This document shows, piece after piece, positions 18,480-28,183 of a stretch of DNA of 64,000 bases. This stretch comes from Anaerotignum propionicum (lineage in GTDB: Bacteria > Bacillota > Clostridia > Lachnospirales > Anaerotignaceae). A model generated the notes under the pieces. That model did not search any database. It had not been told where the DNA came from and worked only from the letters and a program-made list of their open reading frames with translations. The position numbers and the translations under genes were made by a program. Where the stretch lies: positions 124,001-188,000 of the forward strand of contig NZ_JANGAD010000006.1 in assembly GCF_024461735.1 (NCBI RefSeq), given 5' to 3'. Positions within the stretch are counted from its first letter, which is position 1, and each line of letters opens with the position of its first letter.

Positions 18480-18758
18480 AAAAAAACCCGTCTCAAAGAT
18501 AAACTTTGAGACGGGATATTCCCGCGGTACCACTCAAATTGCATTATAAAAAATAATGCCACCTCTCAGGCTCAAACAAGCCCTATGCTTTTACGCAGCA
18601 ATCACGGAAGGAGCCTACCGACATTTTCATGTTTTCGAACCTTCAGCTCAGAAGCCATAGGCATTAAGTATTTTTGTTATCGGTTTCCACCAAACCCGAC
18701 TCTCTGTAAACGCAGCAACTCAGCCCTCTTCGTCATAGCTTTTATATTTAATTTGTTT
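18480..18758 (-). promoter_or_regulatory. T-box leader (Met) of metY-metA
   Basis: The minus strand carries GAGTGGTACCGCGGG (about 18520-18536), then a strong terminator hairpin (CCCGTCTCAAAG arms, about 18487-18515) and TTTTTTT. Stem I elements (AGAGAGTCGGG, TTGGTGG) lie near 18700. An ATG in TTAATGCC near 18661 is a possible Met specifier, which fits the two methionine genes downstream. Confidence 0.88.
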
Positions 18759-18759
18759 C

Positions 18760-18787
18760 ATTATAGCACCTCAATTTTGTTTGTCAA
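18760..18787 (-). promoter_or_regulatory. metY-metA promoter
   Basis: Minus strand TTGACA, 16-base spacer, TATAAT: both hexamers match the vegetative consensus exactly. It stands immediately upstream of the T-box. Confidence 0.85.
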
Positions 18788-18958
18788 TAAAAACTTTATA
18801 AAAACAGTAAAGTATGATGTTCTATCCATGCCATTTTTTTCTGAATATAAGCATAAATACGAAAGAAACGTTTTAAATAACTTATAATCAAAAGCAGCAG
18901 ATGTTTCCAGAATATCGCTTTTTTTGCAAGTAACCAGAATACTGCTTGAATAAAAAAT

Positions 18959-18993
18959 GTACCCAACTGCTTGGGGATGAAGCAATTGGGTAC
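18959..18993 (-). terminator. dpaAB terminator
   Basis: 14-bp stem with one mismatch (GTACCCAACTGCTT / AAGCAATTGGGTAC) followed on the minus strand by ATTTTTTA. It ends the dipicolinate synthase unit. I see nothing else in the rest of the gap 18788-19047. Confidence 0.85.
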
Positions 18994-19047
18994 CAAATTT
19001 TTAACTACTGAAGTATCTTTCAAAACAAAAATACCTATTCCCTAATT

Positions 19048-19626
19048 CTACTGTAGCAAAGGTTGAATTTGAATACCGTCAAATGCAAATTCTAAAGTTG
19101 GAACAATCAATTCTGTTCTGGCTATCATAGATTTAGGCTTTCCTTCATAGTTATCCTGTTGGAAGGGAACAAAATAAATCCCTTTTGTGTTCATTAAACA
19201 GCCGATATTGGTTAAATTCAGACCCAACGCATCATTGGTGGAGATAGAGATAACCAAAGGTTTATTGTTCCGCATATGTGCCTTCGCCGCCATAAGCACA
19301 GAGGTATCTGTGATACCATTGCTCAACTTAGCTATGGTATTTCCGGTGCAAGGCGCAATAATTAAAATATCCAGCATTCCTTGAGGCCCAAGGGGCTCTG
19401 CATCAACAATGGTTAAAACAGGTTCATTTCCTGTTATCTCCACAACCTTTTTTAAGAAGTCATCTGCCTTACCAAATCTGGTATCCATGGTTGCGGCATT
19501 TGTAGATAAAATAGGAATTATGTTAGCTTTTTCCCGCTTCAATTGTTCCAACTCTTTGATAATTTTATCAAATGTACAAAAGGAACCTGTAATAGCAAAA
19601 CCGATATTTTTCCCTTCTAATTTCAT
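19048..19626 (-). CDS. dpaB: Dipicolinate synthase subunit B
   Basis: 192 residues, flavoprotein (HFCD-like) fold. With DpaA it converts dihydrodipicolinate to dipicolinic acid in the mother cell; the product loads the spore core with calcium. Motifs: IGFAITGSFCTFDK at the N-terminus, PILS and IIAPCTGNTIAKLSNGITD, the phosphate-binding region of the family. Two adjacent ATGs occur; the second (19626) is better spaced from GGGGGAG. It starts 14-17 bases after the dpaA stop, so it is the same operon. A late-sporulation promoter is expected but I cannot assign it. Confidence 0.95.
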   Translation of the reverse strand: MKLEGKNIGFAITGSFCTFDKIIKELEQLKREKANIIPILSTNAATMDTRFGKADDFLKKVVEITGNEPVLTIVDAEPLGPQGMLDILIIAPCTGNTIAKLSNGITDTSVLMAAKAHMRNNKPLVISISTNDALGLNLTNIGCLMNTKGIYFVPFQQDNYEGKPKSMIARTELIVPTLEFAFDGIQIQPLLQ

Positions 19627-19643
19627 CATAAACTCCCCCTATA

Positions 19644-20510
19644 TCAATGATCCAATGAGGTTACAATACCACCCAATAAAATTCGTGCACTGGTTTTTGG
19701 CGAATATCTACCAGGTATCCCTAGGGATAACTTTGCAGTAATCCCATTCTTCTTACAAGCTTCAAAGTCCGTGCCTCCAGGAGATGAGGCAATATCAATA
19801 ATCACTGCATCAGGATTCACCTTGTCAATGAGTTTTGCATCAAGCACCATGGCTGGAATCGTGTTAAAAATAAACTGCTGTGTAGAAATAAGCTCAGGTA
19901 CTTCATCCAAAGAAACACCCTGATAGCCCTGTGCTTTTGCATCTTCCCGGGCAGCTTCTTTTCTTGCTCCTATGGTTACTTTTGCATCCAATCCTTGTAA
20001 TCTTTTTGCAATAGCCTTTGCACATCGACCATATCCCAACACAAGACAATTTTCTTGATTCATATTTTGGGTGCTTAAAGTAATTGCCTCTGCAATAGCA
20101 CCTTCAGCAGTAGTAATAGCATTTTCCACTGCTATTTCTTCCATCTTCATAAAATCATAGCAAAGCACATTTTTTGTGTTTGCCGCTTCCAATACGGAGC
20201 TTGCAATATTACCTCCAAATAAAACTGTATTTTCTCTTAACAGTTTAGAAAAATCGGACAACGCAATCACTGTTTCATCTTTTGTCAAAAGATGCTGACC
20301 ATCTTTCGTAAAAGGTACAGGCGTAACTGTAATATCTGCCCATTGCATGGCACTTTCCAATGACTCAAACCGTTCATTCCCCGATAATTGTTCCGCACCA
20401 TCTAAGGCATATGTTCCTACTTGGGGAAAAATATCTTTACATGCATCTGCCAAGTAAAGAAGTCTAAGATCTCCTCCCAGTACAAGAATTTTTTTTTCTG
20501 ACCATTCCAT
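19644..20510 (-). CDS. dpaA: Dipicolinate synthase subunit A
   Basis: 288 residues. The NAD(P)-binding subunit of dipicolinate synthase. The start is the ATG at 20510 with AGGGGGCGG upstream; an in-frame ATG at 20543 has no ribosome site. The second Rossmann domain is visible as VLGYGRCAKAIAKRL (about 155-170) followed by IGARKEAAREDAK, and it ends SLGIPGRYSPKTSARIL. The presence of dpaAB is evidence that the organism forms endospores and makes dipicolinate by the dedicated enzyme rather than by the EtfA route of class I clostridia. Confidence 0.95.
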   Translation of the reverse strand: MEWSEKKILVLGGDLRLLYLADACKDIFPQVGTYALDGAEQLSGNERFESLESAMQWADITVTPVPFTKDGQHLLTKDETVIALSDFSKLLRENTVLFGGNIASSVLEAANTKNVLCYDFMKMEEIAVENAITTAEGAIAEAITLSTQNMNQENCLVLGYGRCAKAIAKRLQGLDAKVTIGARKEAAREDAKAQGYQGVSLDEVPELISTQQFIFNTIPAMVLDAKLIDKVNPDAVIIDIASSPGGTDFEACKKNGITAKLSLGIPGRYSPKTSARILLGGIVTSLDH

Positions 20511-20618
20511 TATCCCGCCCCCTATCTTTATTAAAATATGCATTATAAAAAATCATGTGTTTGTCTGGATAACAGCAAGAAGGAATCCCTATCTTTTCGT
20601 CTTTTTGACCACGTAAAA

Positions 20619-20650
20619 AACAACAGGCCTAAAACACTAAGCCTGCTGTT
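20619..20650 (-). terminator. sbcDC terminator
   Basis: Stem AACAACAGGC / GCCTGCTGTT with one mismatch, followed on the minus strand by TTTTTTAC. It begins about 20 bases past the sbcC stop. Confidence 0.75.
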
Positions 20651-20669
20651 TTCATTTGCTTGGATATCA

Positions 20670-23600
20670 TTAAGAAATTACCTCAACAGAGCTGCCTTTT
20701 GAGCTACGCTGAACTAATATTTTCTTCTCGATATTTTCCTTTAATTCAGTAATATGGGATATAATGCCAACCAATCTATTGCCATAGGAGAGTCTTTGTA
20801 AGACCTGTACAGCCTGCTCTCTGGAATGCTCATCCAAAGCTCCGAAACCTTCATCGATGAACATAGCATCGATTTGAACACCGCCTGCATGGCTTTGAAT
20901 TACGTCAGAAAGTCCCAAGGCCAAGGAAAGAGAGGCTTTGAATGCTTCACCCCCTGAAAGGGATTTCACGGAGCGGCTCTTTCCCGTATAATAATCCATA
21001 ACTTCCATTTCCAAACCACTTTGACTTCGTTTATCGGAAGCGTTTTCCGCCCGAAGCAAACGATATCTGCCTTCGGTCATTTCTCCCAAGCGTAAGTTCG
21101 CAGCCTGAAGCACACGTTCAAAGTAAAAACCTTGAACAAAAGATTCAAAGGTGATTTTTTCTTTACCTGAAAGCTCACCATTCGCTGTTTTGGATAGCTC
21201 AAGAATGGGCAAATACTGTTTTTCCAACTTTTTTCTATCCTTCAGTTCTGCTTTTCCTTTTTGCAAAGCAATTTCTCGAACGGCATTGCTTCCGTTTAAT
21301 TCTTCCAATGCATCATCAATGGCTTTTATACGCAAAGTAATGGTATCCTTCTCATCTTGCAGCGCTGTCAAATCATATCGTTTCGTTTCCTCACTTAACT
21401 CAGTGCGTTGAACGAAATTTTCAAGTTGGGTCAATTGATAAAAAAAGGCTTGTACCCTTTGTTCCTCCTGCTCTAAAGCCTCTCTGCTTTCAGGCAAGCC
21501 TGAATGGTACTGTTCCTCAGTAAATCCTTTTTCCTCTAGCATGGTATAAAAAAGAGACTGTGCTTGTTTGAAGCGCTTTTCCCCCTGTAAAGCCATGCTT
21601 CGGCTTTCCTCTAACCGGGTTTCAAGTTTTTGCACTTCCTCTTTTTTCTCCTGATGAAGGGTAAGTATGCGTTTATATTCTTTATCCGCTTTATCGATAT
21701 ATCGTTGTAACCCATCAATTGCTGATTTTGCTTGCTCTGCTGTTGTATTTTTCTCAAGACGTTGTTCCAAAGAAATGAATTCCCCTTGTAAAAGTCCTGA
21801 TTTTTCAATATTACTCTTGACTTTTGTTTCTATCCCTTCTAATTGCTTCTTTTGCTCAGCAAGGAAGGTAGTCTCTATTTCCAATACCTTTTCAAACTCT
21901 GAAAACTCCGATAATTTGGACTTGTGTATTTTCAACTCAAGTTCCAAGCTGTATACTTCCTCTTGTATACATGTTAGATTCTCTTGTATCGTTTCTATGG
22001 ATATGGCTTCCTCGGTACAAGATTTTAAGATATTTTCTCTTTCCACTTGGCATCTGGCGGAATGCTCCTTTCCTTTGGAAGCAATTTCTTGCAAATTTGC
22101 ACCTGTAAGCTCTTCATCTGCCTTAGATTTTTTCCATTCTTCTTCTGTAGGTGCACTTGAAGAAAGTACTGCCTTTTTTGGATGTTCAAAGGACCCACAT
22201 ACTGGGCAAGGGATGCCCTCTTGAAGTTTTTCTGCCAGAATACCCGCCTGCTCCCCTAAAAAAGCCGTTTCTATGGCCTCTCGATATTGTCTTGCTTCTT
22301 TCCACTGCAACTCGGCTATTTTGTATTGCTTTCTCAAAGCATCCAGAGCGATCTCATCCACCTTTAAGGTATCTTGCATGGAAATAATCTGTCTAATCCG
22401 CTTCTCTCTATCTTTTTTCCCCTGCTTTGCTTGCTCGAGCATTAGCTCTTTTTTTTCCAAAAGAGGCTTATCCTCCAGCTTTGTTTTAACTTCTAATATT
22501 CTCTCTTCCAGAACCTTTATTTTCGTTTGTATTGCAATTATATCTTTCTCCAAAGCTTCCTTTTCTTCCTTTAAAACAACCTTTTCTTTTTGTAAAGCTT
22601 CTTTCCTGGAATAGTCTGCAAAATCACTTTCCATTTTCTTCAGACGGATTCTCTCTTCATTCAACTTTGGCTGTGCATTTTCTTGATTTTGCCGCTCATC
22701 CTCTATGCTCTTTAAAACAGGGTAAAGTGCACTTAATTTTTTTCGAAAAGCTAAAGTTTGGGCTTCCGTTTCTTCCAGCATTTCTTTTTCATGAAGCATT
22801 GCTTTTTCCAGAGGGAGCACATAATCCTGTGCAATTTTTTGCTTTATAAGAGACGCTTGCGCATCTTGCTTCTCTTTTTTCTTCTCTGATAATTGTTGCA
22901 GTTCCTTTTTTGCTTTTTCTAGATTTTCAATGCGCTTATTATTGATTTCACCCTTACTGATATCCCTGGTAAGCTCCTGCTCCATTTTTGAAAGACTTGC
23001 TTTCTCCTCTTTTAGGTGTAAAACTTCTCTTTGCGCATCTGCAAAGGTCTTTTCTTCTTGCTCTAGTATGGCTTCGGCTTGGTAAATCAGACTTTTTGCA
23101 TCAAGACTTTCCTCGTGGAAAAGCTGTTGCAAATAGTGTAGCAAACGTTTTTCACTATCCTCGAATTGTGTACGATTTAGCTTTTCCATTTCCTTTAACC
23201 GTTGCTGAAAATCTGCAAAAGTATTGGTATGAAAAACTTTTCGGAAAATTGCTCCTCTTTCACTGCTTTCAGCGTATAAAAGCTTTAAAAACTCACCCTG
23301 AGCAATCATAGCTATTTGTTTAAACTGCTTTGCATCCACAGATAAGAGCTCTTCAACTGCTTTTTTCACCTGAACAAAACCTGTGGAAATGGTTTCATCT
23401 TGGCAAAATAATGCCGCTTCCGCCACTTCCGTTGTCATTCCATCACCATTTTTTTTGGGGCGTCGATAAGCAGGATTGCGGATAATACGATAAATCTTGC
23501 CTTTATGTTGAAACAATAGTTCTATGTATGTTTTTGTAGTGCCTTGGGCGAAATCACTGCGCACACTGTCAATGCCCCGATTAGATCCACTGGTTTCTCC

Positions 23601-23759
23601 AAACAGTGCAAAACAAATGGCATCAAAAATTGTGGTTTTTCCCGCCCCTGTATCACCGCTTACAAGAAAAAGGCCTCCCGATCCAAGCTTTGAAAATGGA
23701 ATCTCTATTTTCTCAGCAAAAGGACCAAAAGCTGATATTGTTAAATGTATTGGTTTCAT
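20670..23759 (-). CDS. sbcC: Exonuclease subunit SbcC (Rad50-like SMC ATPase)
   Basis: 1029 residues. ATPase of the SbcCD nuclease, which opens hairpins and processes blocked DNA ends. Walker A is GDTGAGKTTIFDA (about 36-48). Two long coiled coils (about 180-500 and 560-850) flank a zinc hook, PCPVCGSFEH (near 515). The ABC signature SLSGGEAFKASLSLAL and Walker B MFIDEGFGALDE close the C-terminal head. Its ATG overlaps the sbcD stop by 4 bases, so synthesis is coupled. Many antisense frames in this gene arise from its Lys/Glu-rich coiled coils. Confidence 0.96.
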   Translation of the reverse strand: MKPIHLTISAFGPFAEKIEIPFSKLGSGGLFLVSGDTGAGKTTIFDAICFALFGETSGSNRGIDSVRSDFAQGTTKTYIELLFQHKGKIYRIIRNPAYRRPKKNGDGMTTEVAEAALFCQDETISTGFVQVKKAVEELLSVDAKQFKQIAMIAQGEFLKLLYAESSERGAIFRKVFHTNTFADFQQRLKEMEKLNRTQFEDSEKRLLHYLQQLFHEESLDAKSLIYQAEAILEQEEKTFADAQREVLHLKEEKASLSKMEQELTRDISKGEINNKRIENLEKAKKELQQLSEKKKEKQDAQASLIKQKIAQDYVLPLEKAMLHEKEMLEETEAQTLAFRKKLSALYPVLKSIEDERQNQENAQPKLNEERIRLKKMESDFADYSRKEALQKEKVVLKEEKEALEKDIIAIQTKIKVLEERILEVKTKLEDKPLLEKKELMLEQAKQGKKDREKRIRQIISMQDTLKVDEIALDALRKQYKIAELQWKEARQYREAIETAFLGEQAGILAEKLQEGIPCPVCGSFEHPKKAVLSSSAPTEEEWKKSKADEELTGANLQEIASKGKEHSARCQVERENILKSCTEEAISIETIQENLTCIQEEVYSLELELKIHKSKLSEFSEFEKVLEIETTFLAEQKKQLEGIETKVKSNIEKSGLLQGEFISLEQRLEKNTTAEQAKSAIDGLQRYIDKADKEYKRILTLHQEKKEEVQKLETRLEESRSMALQGEKRFKQAQSLFYTMLEEKGFTEEQYHSGLPESREALEQEEQRVQAFFYQLTQLENFVQRTELSEETKRYDLTALQDEKDTITLRIKAIDDALEELNGSNAVREIALQKGKAELKDRKKLEKQYLPILELSKTANGELSGKEKITFESFVQGFYFERVLQAANLRLGEMTEGRYRLLRAENASDKRSQSGLEMEVMDYYTGKSRSVKSLSGGEAFKASLSLALGLSDVIQSHAGGVQIDAMFIDEGFGALDEHSREQAVQVLQRLSYGNRLVGIISHITELKENIEKKILVQRSSKGSSVEVIS

Positions 23760-24886
23760 TCCATATCATCCTCCAACGCTTCCCAAGCTTTTTTTACACC
23801 TTGTTTTTGCAGGTCATCCATTTCCTTTTGATTTTGTCTTTCGAAAAATATCTGGAACAATTCTTGGGGTGATGTTTCCTCTGCTGAATAAGAAAACTCC
23901 CGTTCCTCATAGGTTCTAGCTTCCACCTCTAATGTCATTAAGTTGGGGTAAAATACACGAAGTTGACCCAGCGGGTCGTTTAATGGCATTTTATCCGTAA
24001 GTATCCCTCGAATATAGTCCTCAGAGCCATCCTCGGCTTTTGCCGCTTCTAACAAGCCTTGCAGAGGACCCTTGATTTCCCGAAGGGGTCTTTTGGGGGA
24101 AAGAGGTATAAAGTCTACCTGTGTATCTCCTTTTTTTCTGCATTCTAACTTTATAATGTTTTTTTTGCGGCTGATTTCAGAAAAAGAATATGCCAGTGGC
24201 GAGCCTGCAAATCGAATGGTTTCTTTCCCAATCTTTTGTGGACGATGCAAATGCCCCAAAGCAACATAATCAAAGTCAAAAAAGATACTTGCATCAATCT
24301 CATCCACACCACCTAAAGAATTTGTTTCCGAATCACTTCGCTCCGCTTCTCCATGCCACGTCACAAACTGATGAGCCAATAAAATATTTCTTCTCTCTTT
24401 TTTGTGCGGATATTCTTGCAAAACAAGTTCCATAGCTTTCTGATAGGAGGATATTTCCTCAGCATAAAAAGGACTTACTAATGCAGGCTTTATAAAGGGG
24501 AGTAAATGCACTTCAATTTCTCCGAATTCATCCTGCAAAACCACGGATTTTAAAGTGCCATCATAGCTTCCGCAAATATGAATTTGGTTTTCTTGAAACA
24601 GTCGGCTGCCAAAATCCAAACGATGGGCAGAATCATGATTTCCCGCTATCATATAAATGGCAATTTGGTGTTTGGATAGCTCTGTCAGAAACCAATCCAA
24701 CAGTCGTACAGCTTCCACCGGAGGAACACCTTTATCATAAACATCTCCGGTGATAAAAATGCCATCTATTTTCTCTTCCTTCGCCTTTTCTAAAATCTGG
24801 ATAAGGATATATTTTTGATCATCAATCATAGAAAAATCGTAAATTTTCTTTCCCAAGTGTAAATCTCCTATGTGAAAAAATTTCAT
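23756..24886 (-). CDS. sbcD: Exonuclease subunit SbcD (Mre11-like)
   Basis: 376 residues. Metal-dependent nuclease subunit of SbcCD. The start is the ATG at 24886 behind AAAGGAGG. The five phosphoesterase motifs are present: GDLHLGK (about 8-14), ITGDVYDKG, IAGNHDSAH, LLAHQFV and ALGHLHRPQ. The last 100 residues form the SbcC-binding part. First gene of sbcDC. Confidence 0.96.
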   Translation of the reverse strand: MKFFHIGDLHLGKKIYDFSMIDDQKYILIQILEKAKEEKIDGIFITGDVYDKGVPPVEAVRLLDWFLTELSKHQIAIYMIAGNHDSAHRLDFGSRLFQENQIHICGSYDGTLKSVVLQDEFGEIEVHLLPFIKPALVSPFYAEEISSYQKAMELVLQEYPHKKERRNILLAHQFVTWHGEAERSDSETNSLGGVDEIDASIFFDFDYVALGHLHRPQKIGKETIRFAGSPLAYSFSEISRKKNIIKLECRKKGDTQVDFIPLSPKRPLREIKGPLQGLLEAAKAEDGSEDYIRGILTDKMPLNDPLGQLRVFYPNLMTLEVEARTYEEREFSYSAEETSPQELFQIFFERQNQKEMDDLQKQGVKKAWEALEDDME

Positions 24887-24932
24887 TGCTTTCCTCCTTT
24901 TCTCAGACTTTTTTATTAATAACATATGCTTA

Positions 24933-24961
24933 AAAGCAGACACCAAATAGATGTCTGCTTT
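24933..24961 (-). terminator. Terminator after the zinc dehydrogenase
   Basis: Perfect 10-bp stem AAAGCAGACA / TGTCTGCTTT with a 9-base loop and TTTTAAG after it on the minus strand. Confidence 0.75.
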
Positions 24962-25021
24962 ATATTTAGCAATGGTTTCCCCAGCTTAAAATCGAGGGGT
25001 TTACGGCTTGTGCAATTTTCT

Positions 25022-26068
25022 TTAATTGTGTTCAAATGGTGTAATGACCCATTTAATACAGCCATCCAGTCTGTTTTCAAATATACGATACCCTTCCATT
25101 ACGTCATTTAAAGGGGCACGATGGGTAATCAGACAGCTGGTATCAATCTTTTTGCACTGCACCATTTTCATAATGGCTTCACAGCTATTGGCATCCACCC
25201 CACCAGTTTTAAATACTAAGTTTTTGCCATACATCTGATGCAACGGCAAGGTTTGCTCTTTTTCATAAAGAGCCACCAAAACCACAATGGCATTTGGTCT
25301 TGCAACTTTCCATGCCAGCTGGAAGGTATTCTCTCCACCTGCTACTTCAAACACACGGTCGGCACCTCTGCCTTGAGTCAGCTTTAAAATTTCTTCTTCT
25401 ATATCAACTTCCAGAGGATTTAGGCAGATATCTGCCAGCCCCTGCTCTTTTGCCAAATTTAATCTGTCTGTACTTGTATCCACGACAATAACCATGGCAG
25501 GACTATAGAGTTTAATGCTCATTAAAGTGCACAAACCTGTAGGACCGGCTCCTAAAACAACCACCGTATCCGCTGGTTTTAACTCTCCAATGCTTGCGGC
25601 CCAATAGCCTGTTGCTAGGATGTCACCATTAAACAATGCTTCTTCGTCGGATACATCATCGGGAATTTTCGTTAAACCTTGGTCAGCCATGGGAATGCGG
25701 GCATATTCCGCTTGCCCCCCATCAATACGGCAACCCAGCTCCCAACCGCCGTGGACGCAATTATTTACATAACCTTGTTTACAGAAAAAGCATTCGCCGC
25801 AAAAAGTCTCTACATTTACAGAAACACGGTCACCCGCATAAAAATGCTTCACTTTTCTGCCAACTTCAACAATTTCTCCAACAAATTCATGACCTAAAAC
25901 CGTGTTTTCCTTAGCTCTAGGCACAGCCCCATGCTTAATATGCAAATCGCTGGAACAAATTGTGGATCTGGTTACTCTTACAATGGCGTCGGTTTCCTTT
26001 TCAATCACTGGAATTGGTCTATCTTCCAAGCACACAATACCATTTCCCTTGTATACAACTGCTTTCAT
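25022..26068 (-). CDS. Zinc-dependent alcohol/polyol dehydrogenase
   Basis: 348 residues, medium-chain dehydrogenase family. The catalytic zinc site is suggested by TICSSDLH (about 34-41) and GHEFVGE; the structural zinc site by four Cys in CGECFFCKQGYVNNC. The NAD(P) Rossmann motif is VVVLGAGPTGLCTLMS (about 170-185), followed by VVDTS, whose Asp favours NAD. The likely substrate is a secondary alcohol or polyol (sorbitol or threonine dehydrogenase-like); I cannot say which. ATGs at 26080, 26071 and 26068 are possible; 26068 is best spaced from GGGGG. It may belong with the flavoprotein-kinase-transporter genes upstream, 101 bases away. Confidence 0.85.
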   Translation of the reverse strand: MKAVVYKGNGIVCLEDRPIPVIEKETDAIVRVTRSTICSSDLHIKHGAVPRAKENTVLGHEFVGEIVEVGRKVKHFYAGDRVSVNVETFCGECFFCKQGYVNNCVHGGWELGCRIDGGQAEYARIPMADQGLTKIPDDVSDEEALFNGDILATGYWAASIGELKPADTVVVLGAGPTGLCTLMSIKLYSPAMVIVVDTSTDRLNLAKEQGLADICLNPLEVDIEEEILKLTQGRGADRVFEVAGGENTFQLAWKVARPNAIVVLVALYEKEQTLPLHQMYGKNLVFKTGGVDANSCEAIMKMVQCKKIDTSCLITHRAPLNDVMEGYRIFENRLDGCIKWVITPFEHN

Positions 26069-26169
26069 CATTTCCCCCATTTTCAGCCCCCAATTCTAGA
26101 TCGTAGACCCTTTTTATTTTTGTTTTTATTTGTTTCGGCAAAATATAATATGCATTATAACATACTCTA

Positions 26170-26760
26170 TTAAAATGTAGCAGCAACCTCTTTTCCTTTT
26201 GCAGCTGCTTCTTCTATAATAACCTCAACAGGACGAAGTCCCATATCTAATCCTTCTGCAAAAATACAATCATACTTTTCAATGCCAAAAAATTGACTCA
26301 TTGCTTCCATGTATCTGGAACCCATCTCCATAGGAGAATCCTGATAAAACCCACCTCGTGTGGTAACATAAACCATATGATTGGCTTTACAAGTGCCAAC
26401 ACACCCCTGCTCGTTACAGCCAAAAGTGATGCCCTCCACACACAGATTTTCAATATATGTTTTCAATAAAGCAGGAAAGCTTAAATCCCAAAAAGGTGCC
26501 GCTATCACAATTTTATCCGCCTGAGCAAATGCATGGGCATAGTGAAAACGTGGGTGAGAAAAATCTTTGTTCGCTAGGAACACGTCTCTTTGGTGAAAAT
26601 AACCTTCAGTCATATTGATTAAGGCTTCATCCATCAAGCAAAGCTCCTCAATTTCATAGTCACCTTTCTTTTTTATTTCTTCCAGAAATAAATCTGCCAG
26701 TTTTTTGGTTCGAGAAGCATCTCTACGAATGCAGCAATTTACAAATAATACTTTTTCCAA
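26170..26760 (-). CDS. NAD(P)H-dependent FMN oxidoreductase (flavodoxin-like)
   Basis: 196 residues, flavodoxin-2/AzoR-like fold. It begins FVNCCIRRDASRTKKLADLF, the usual FMN-phosphate loop, and contains KIVIAAPFWDLSFPALLKTYIE and VYVTTRGGFY, characteristic of this quinone/azo-reductase family. I choose a TTG start at 26760, since AAGGAG lies 10 bases upstream; the GTG at 26769 is too close. It starts within 20 bases of the kinase stop and so belongs to that operon. The physiological substrate is unknown. Confidence 0.82.
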   Translation of the reverse strand: MEKVLFVNCCIRRDASRTKKLADLFLEEIKKKGDYEIEELCLMDEALINMTEGYFHQRDVFLANKDFSHPRFHYAHAFAQADKIVIAAPFWDLSFPALLKTYIENLCVEGITFGCNEQGCVGTCKANHMVYVTTRGGFYQDSPMEMGSRYMEAMSQFFGIEKYDCIFAEGLDMGLRPVEVIIEEAAAKGKEVAATF

Positions 26761-26775
26761 AGAAAACACGCTCCT

Positions 26776-27699
26776 TTAATCTATTTTATCAACGGCTAAA
26801 ACGCCAAATTTGTTTTCTCGCAAAACATAGTCAACCTCTGCTTTTAAGGGAACAGAGTCAGATGCACCTTTTTTACCAATGGCAAGCGCACTTGCTGTTG
26901 TAGCTAGTAATAAGGAATCCGATATAGATTCTCCATTTAGTATACCATATAAGAAATAACCACTAAAGGTATCCCCCGCAGCAGTAGTGTCCACAACTTC
27001 AACTTGATGGCATCCGATTTTGTAAGTCTCCCCTTGGGAATAACAAATGGCACCTCGGCTGCCAAGGGTCAGTAGAATATTTCCCTTAGGATATTTTTCT
27101 TTTAAAATAGGAAGCATCTCTTCATCCTTTTCACAGCCCGCAATCTGTCTACCTTCAACCTCATTTACAATCAACCAATCTAAAAGCTCTAAAGGATACT
27201 CTAAAACTTTTTCATTCATGGGTGCCCCATTGAATGCAATTTTCAGCCCTCTTTTATGGGATTCTTCAATCATATAATCCACTAAATTTGTTTCGTTTTG
27301 TAACAGGACAAGCCCTTCATTGCCGAATTTATCTAACGTTTCGTTGATATATTCTTTGGTATACAGCTGATTTGTGCCACCATAAAGCAAAATGCAATTT
27401 TGCCCATTTTCATCTACCTGGATGATAGCATGTCCACAGTTTTCGGTGGTTTCCTTGAGTAAAGAAATATCTACATGATTTTCTGCAAGTTTTTCTGCTA
27501 AAGCCTCTCCGCCCTTGCCAACAAAACCAGCATGATATACCTCATTCCCAGCCTTCGCCGCTGCAATCGACTGATTTAATCCTTTTCCACCACAGTTGAC
27601 AAATAGACCATTAGAGGACATGGTCTCCCCGGGTTCAACAAAGTGATCCACCTCATAGACATAATCCATATTTAAAGAACCAAAATTCAGTATTTTCAT
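26776..27699 (-). CDS. Ribokinase-like PfkB-family sugar kinase
   Basis: 307 residues. PfkB motif 1 is GGKGLNQSIAAAKAG (about 37-51). Motif 2, the ATP and catalytic-base region, is DTTAAGDTFSGYF (about 240-252) with the catalytic Asp of GD. LLTLGSRGA is the nucleotide-binding strand. It is closest in layout to ribokinase, but other furanose or nucleoside kinases of the family cannot be excluded. Its ATG overlaps the stop of the upstream YdcZ-like gene (ATGA). Coupled transporters and the divergent phosphorylase suggest nucleoside or ribose salvage (inference). Confidence 0.88.
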   Translation of the reverse strand: MKILNFGSLNMDYVYEVDHFVEPGETMSSNGLFVNCGGKGLNQSIAAAKAGNEVYHAGFVGKGGEALAEKLAENHVDISLLKETTENCGHAIIQVDENGQNCILLYGGTNQLYTKEYINETLDKFGNEGLVLLQNETNLVDYMIEESHKRGLKIAFNGAPMNEKVLEYPLELLDWLIVNEVEGRQIAGCEKDEEMLPILKEKYPKGNILLTLGSRGAICYSQGETYKIGCHQVEVVDTTAAGDTFSGYFLYGILNGESISDSLLLATTASALAIGKKGASDSVPLKAEVDYVLRENKFGVLAVDKID

Positions 27700-28172
27700 T
27701 CTATTTCCTCCTTAGTATTCATTAAAATAGATTTTCTCAATTCTAATTCACGAAGCTTTTCTTTCCATGCAATTCCGCTTAAGATCATAAAGATGCCCAA
27801 AATTTGAATGGGTCGAAAGGTTCCAAAAAAAACATAATCTAACACAATTGAGGCACTCAACTGCCCAAAAAGCATCAAAACCGTTGATGTCATGGCTCCC
27901 GTATTTTTCGTGCCAATGATTAAAAAAATCATGGCAACCAATCCACAAACACTGCCTAAATAAAAAAGCAGTGGAACCTCCTTTATAAAGGAAAGGCTGA
28001 ATTCCCCTCCTTTTCCGGTGATATAAACAAGGCAAAAAGCAATAACAGAGGCTTCAATGTAATTGATTAATGCCCCTCTGGCTGTACCCAAGCATTCTCC
28101 CGCCTTTACGTTTACCATTTTATTAATAACAGACAAAAATCCGTTCGCAATCGCCGCTATATAGTATATCAT
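27696..28172 (-). CDS. YdcZ/DUF606-type small membrane transporter, second copy
   Basis: 158 residues with five hydrophobic segments, in the DMT (drug/metabolite transporter) superfamily. The ATG at 28172 has AGGAGG in front; the frame to 28232 overlaps the previous gene and is not used. It is paralogous to the adjacent 141-residue protein (compare QLSASIVLDYVFFGTFRPIQ with QMISSALVDHFGWFNAMKKP). Two half-size units in tandem probably assemble into one transporter. It is coupled to the kinase gene. Confidence 0.82.
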   Translation of the reverse strand: MIYYIAAIANGFLSVINKMVNVKAGECLGTARGALINYIEASVIAFCLVYITGKGGEFSLSFIKEVPLLFYLGSVCGLVAMIFLIIGTKNTGAMTSTVLMLFGQLSASIVLDYVFFGTFRPIQILGIFMILSGIAWKEKLRELELRKSILMNTKEEIE

Positions 28173-28183
28173 TTTTTGCCTCC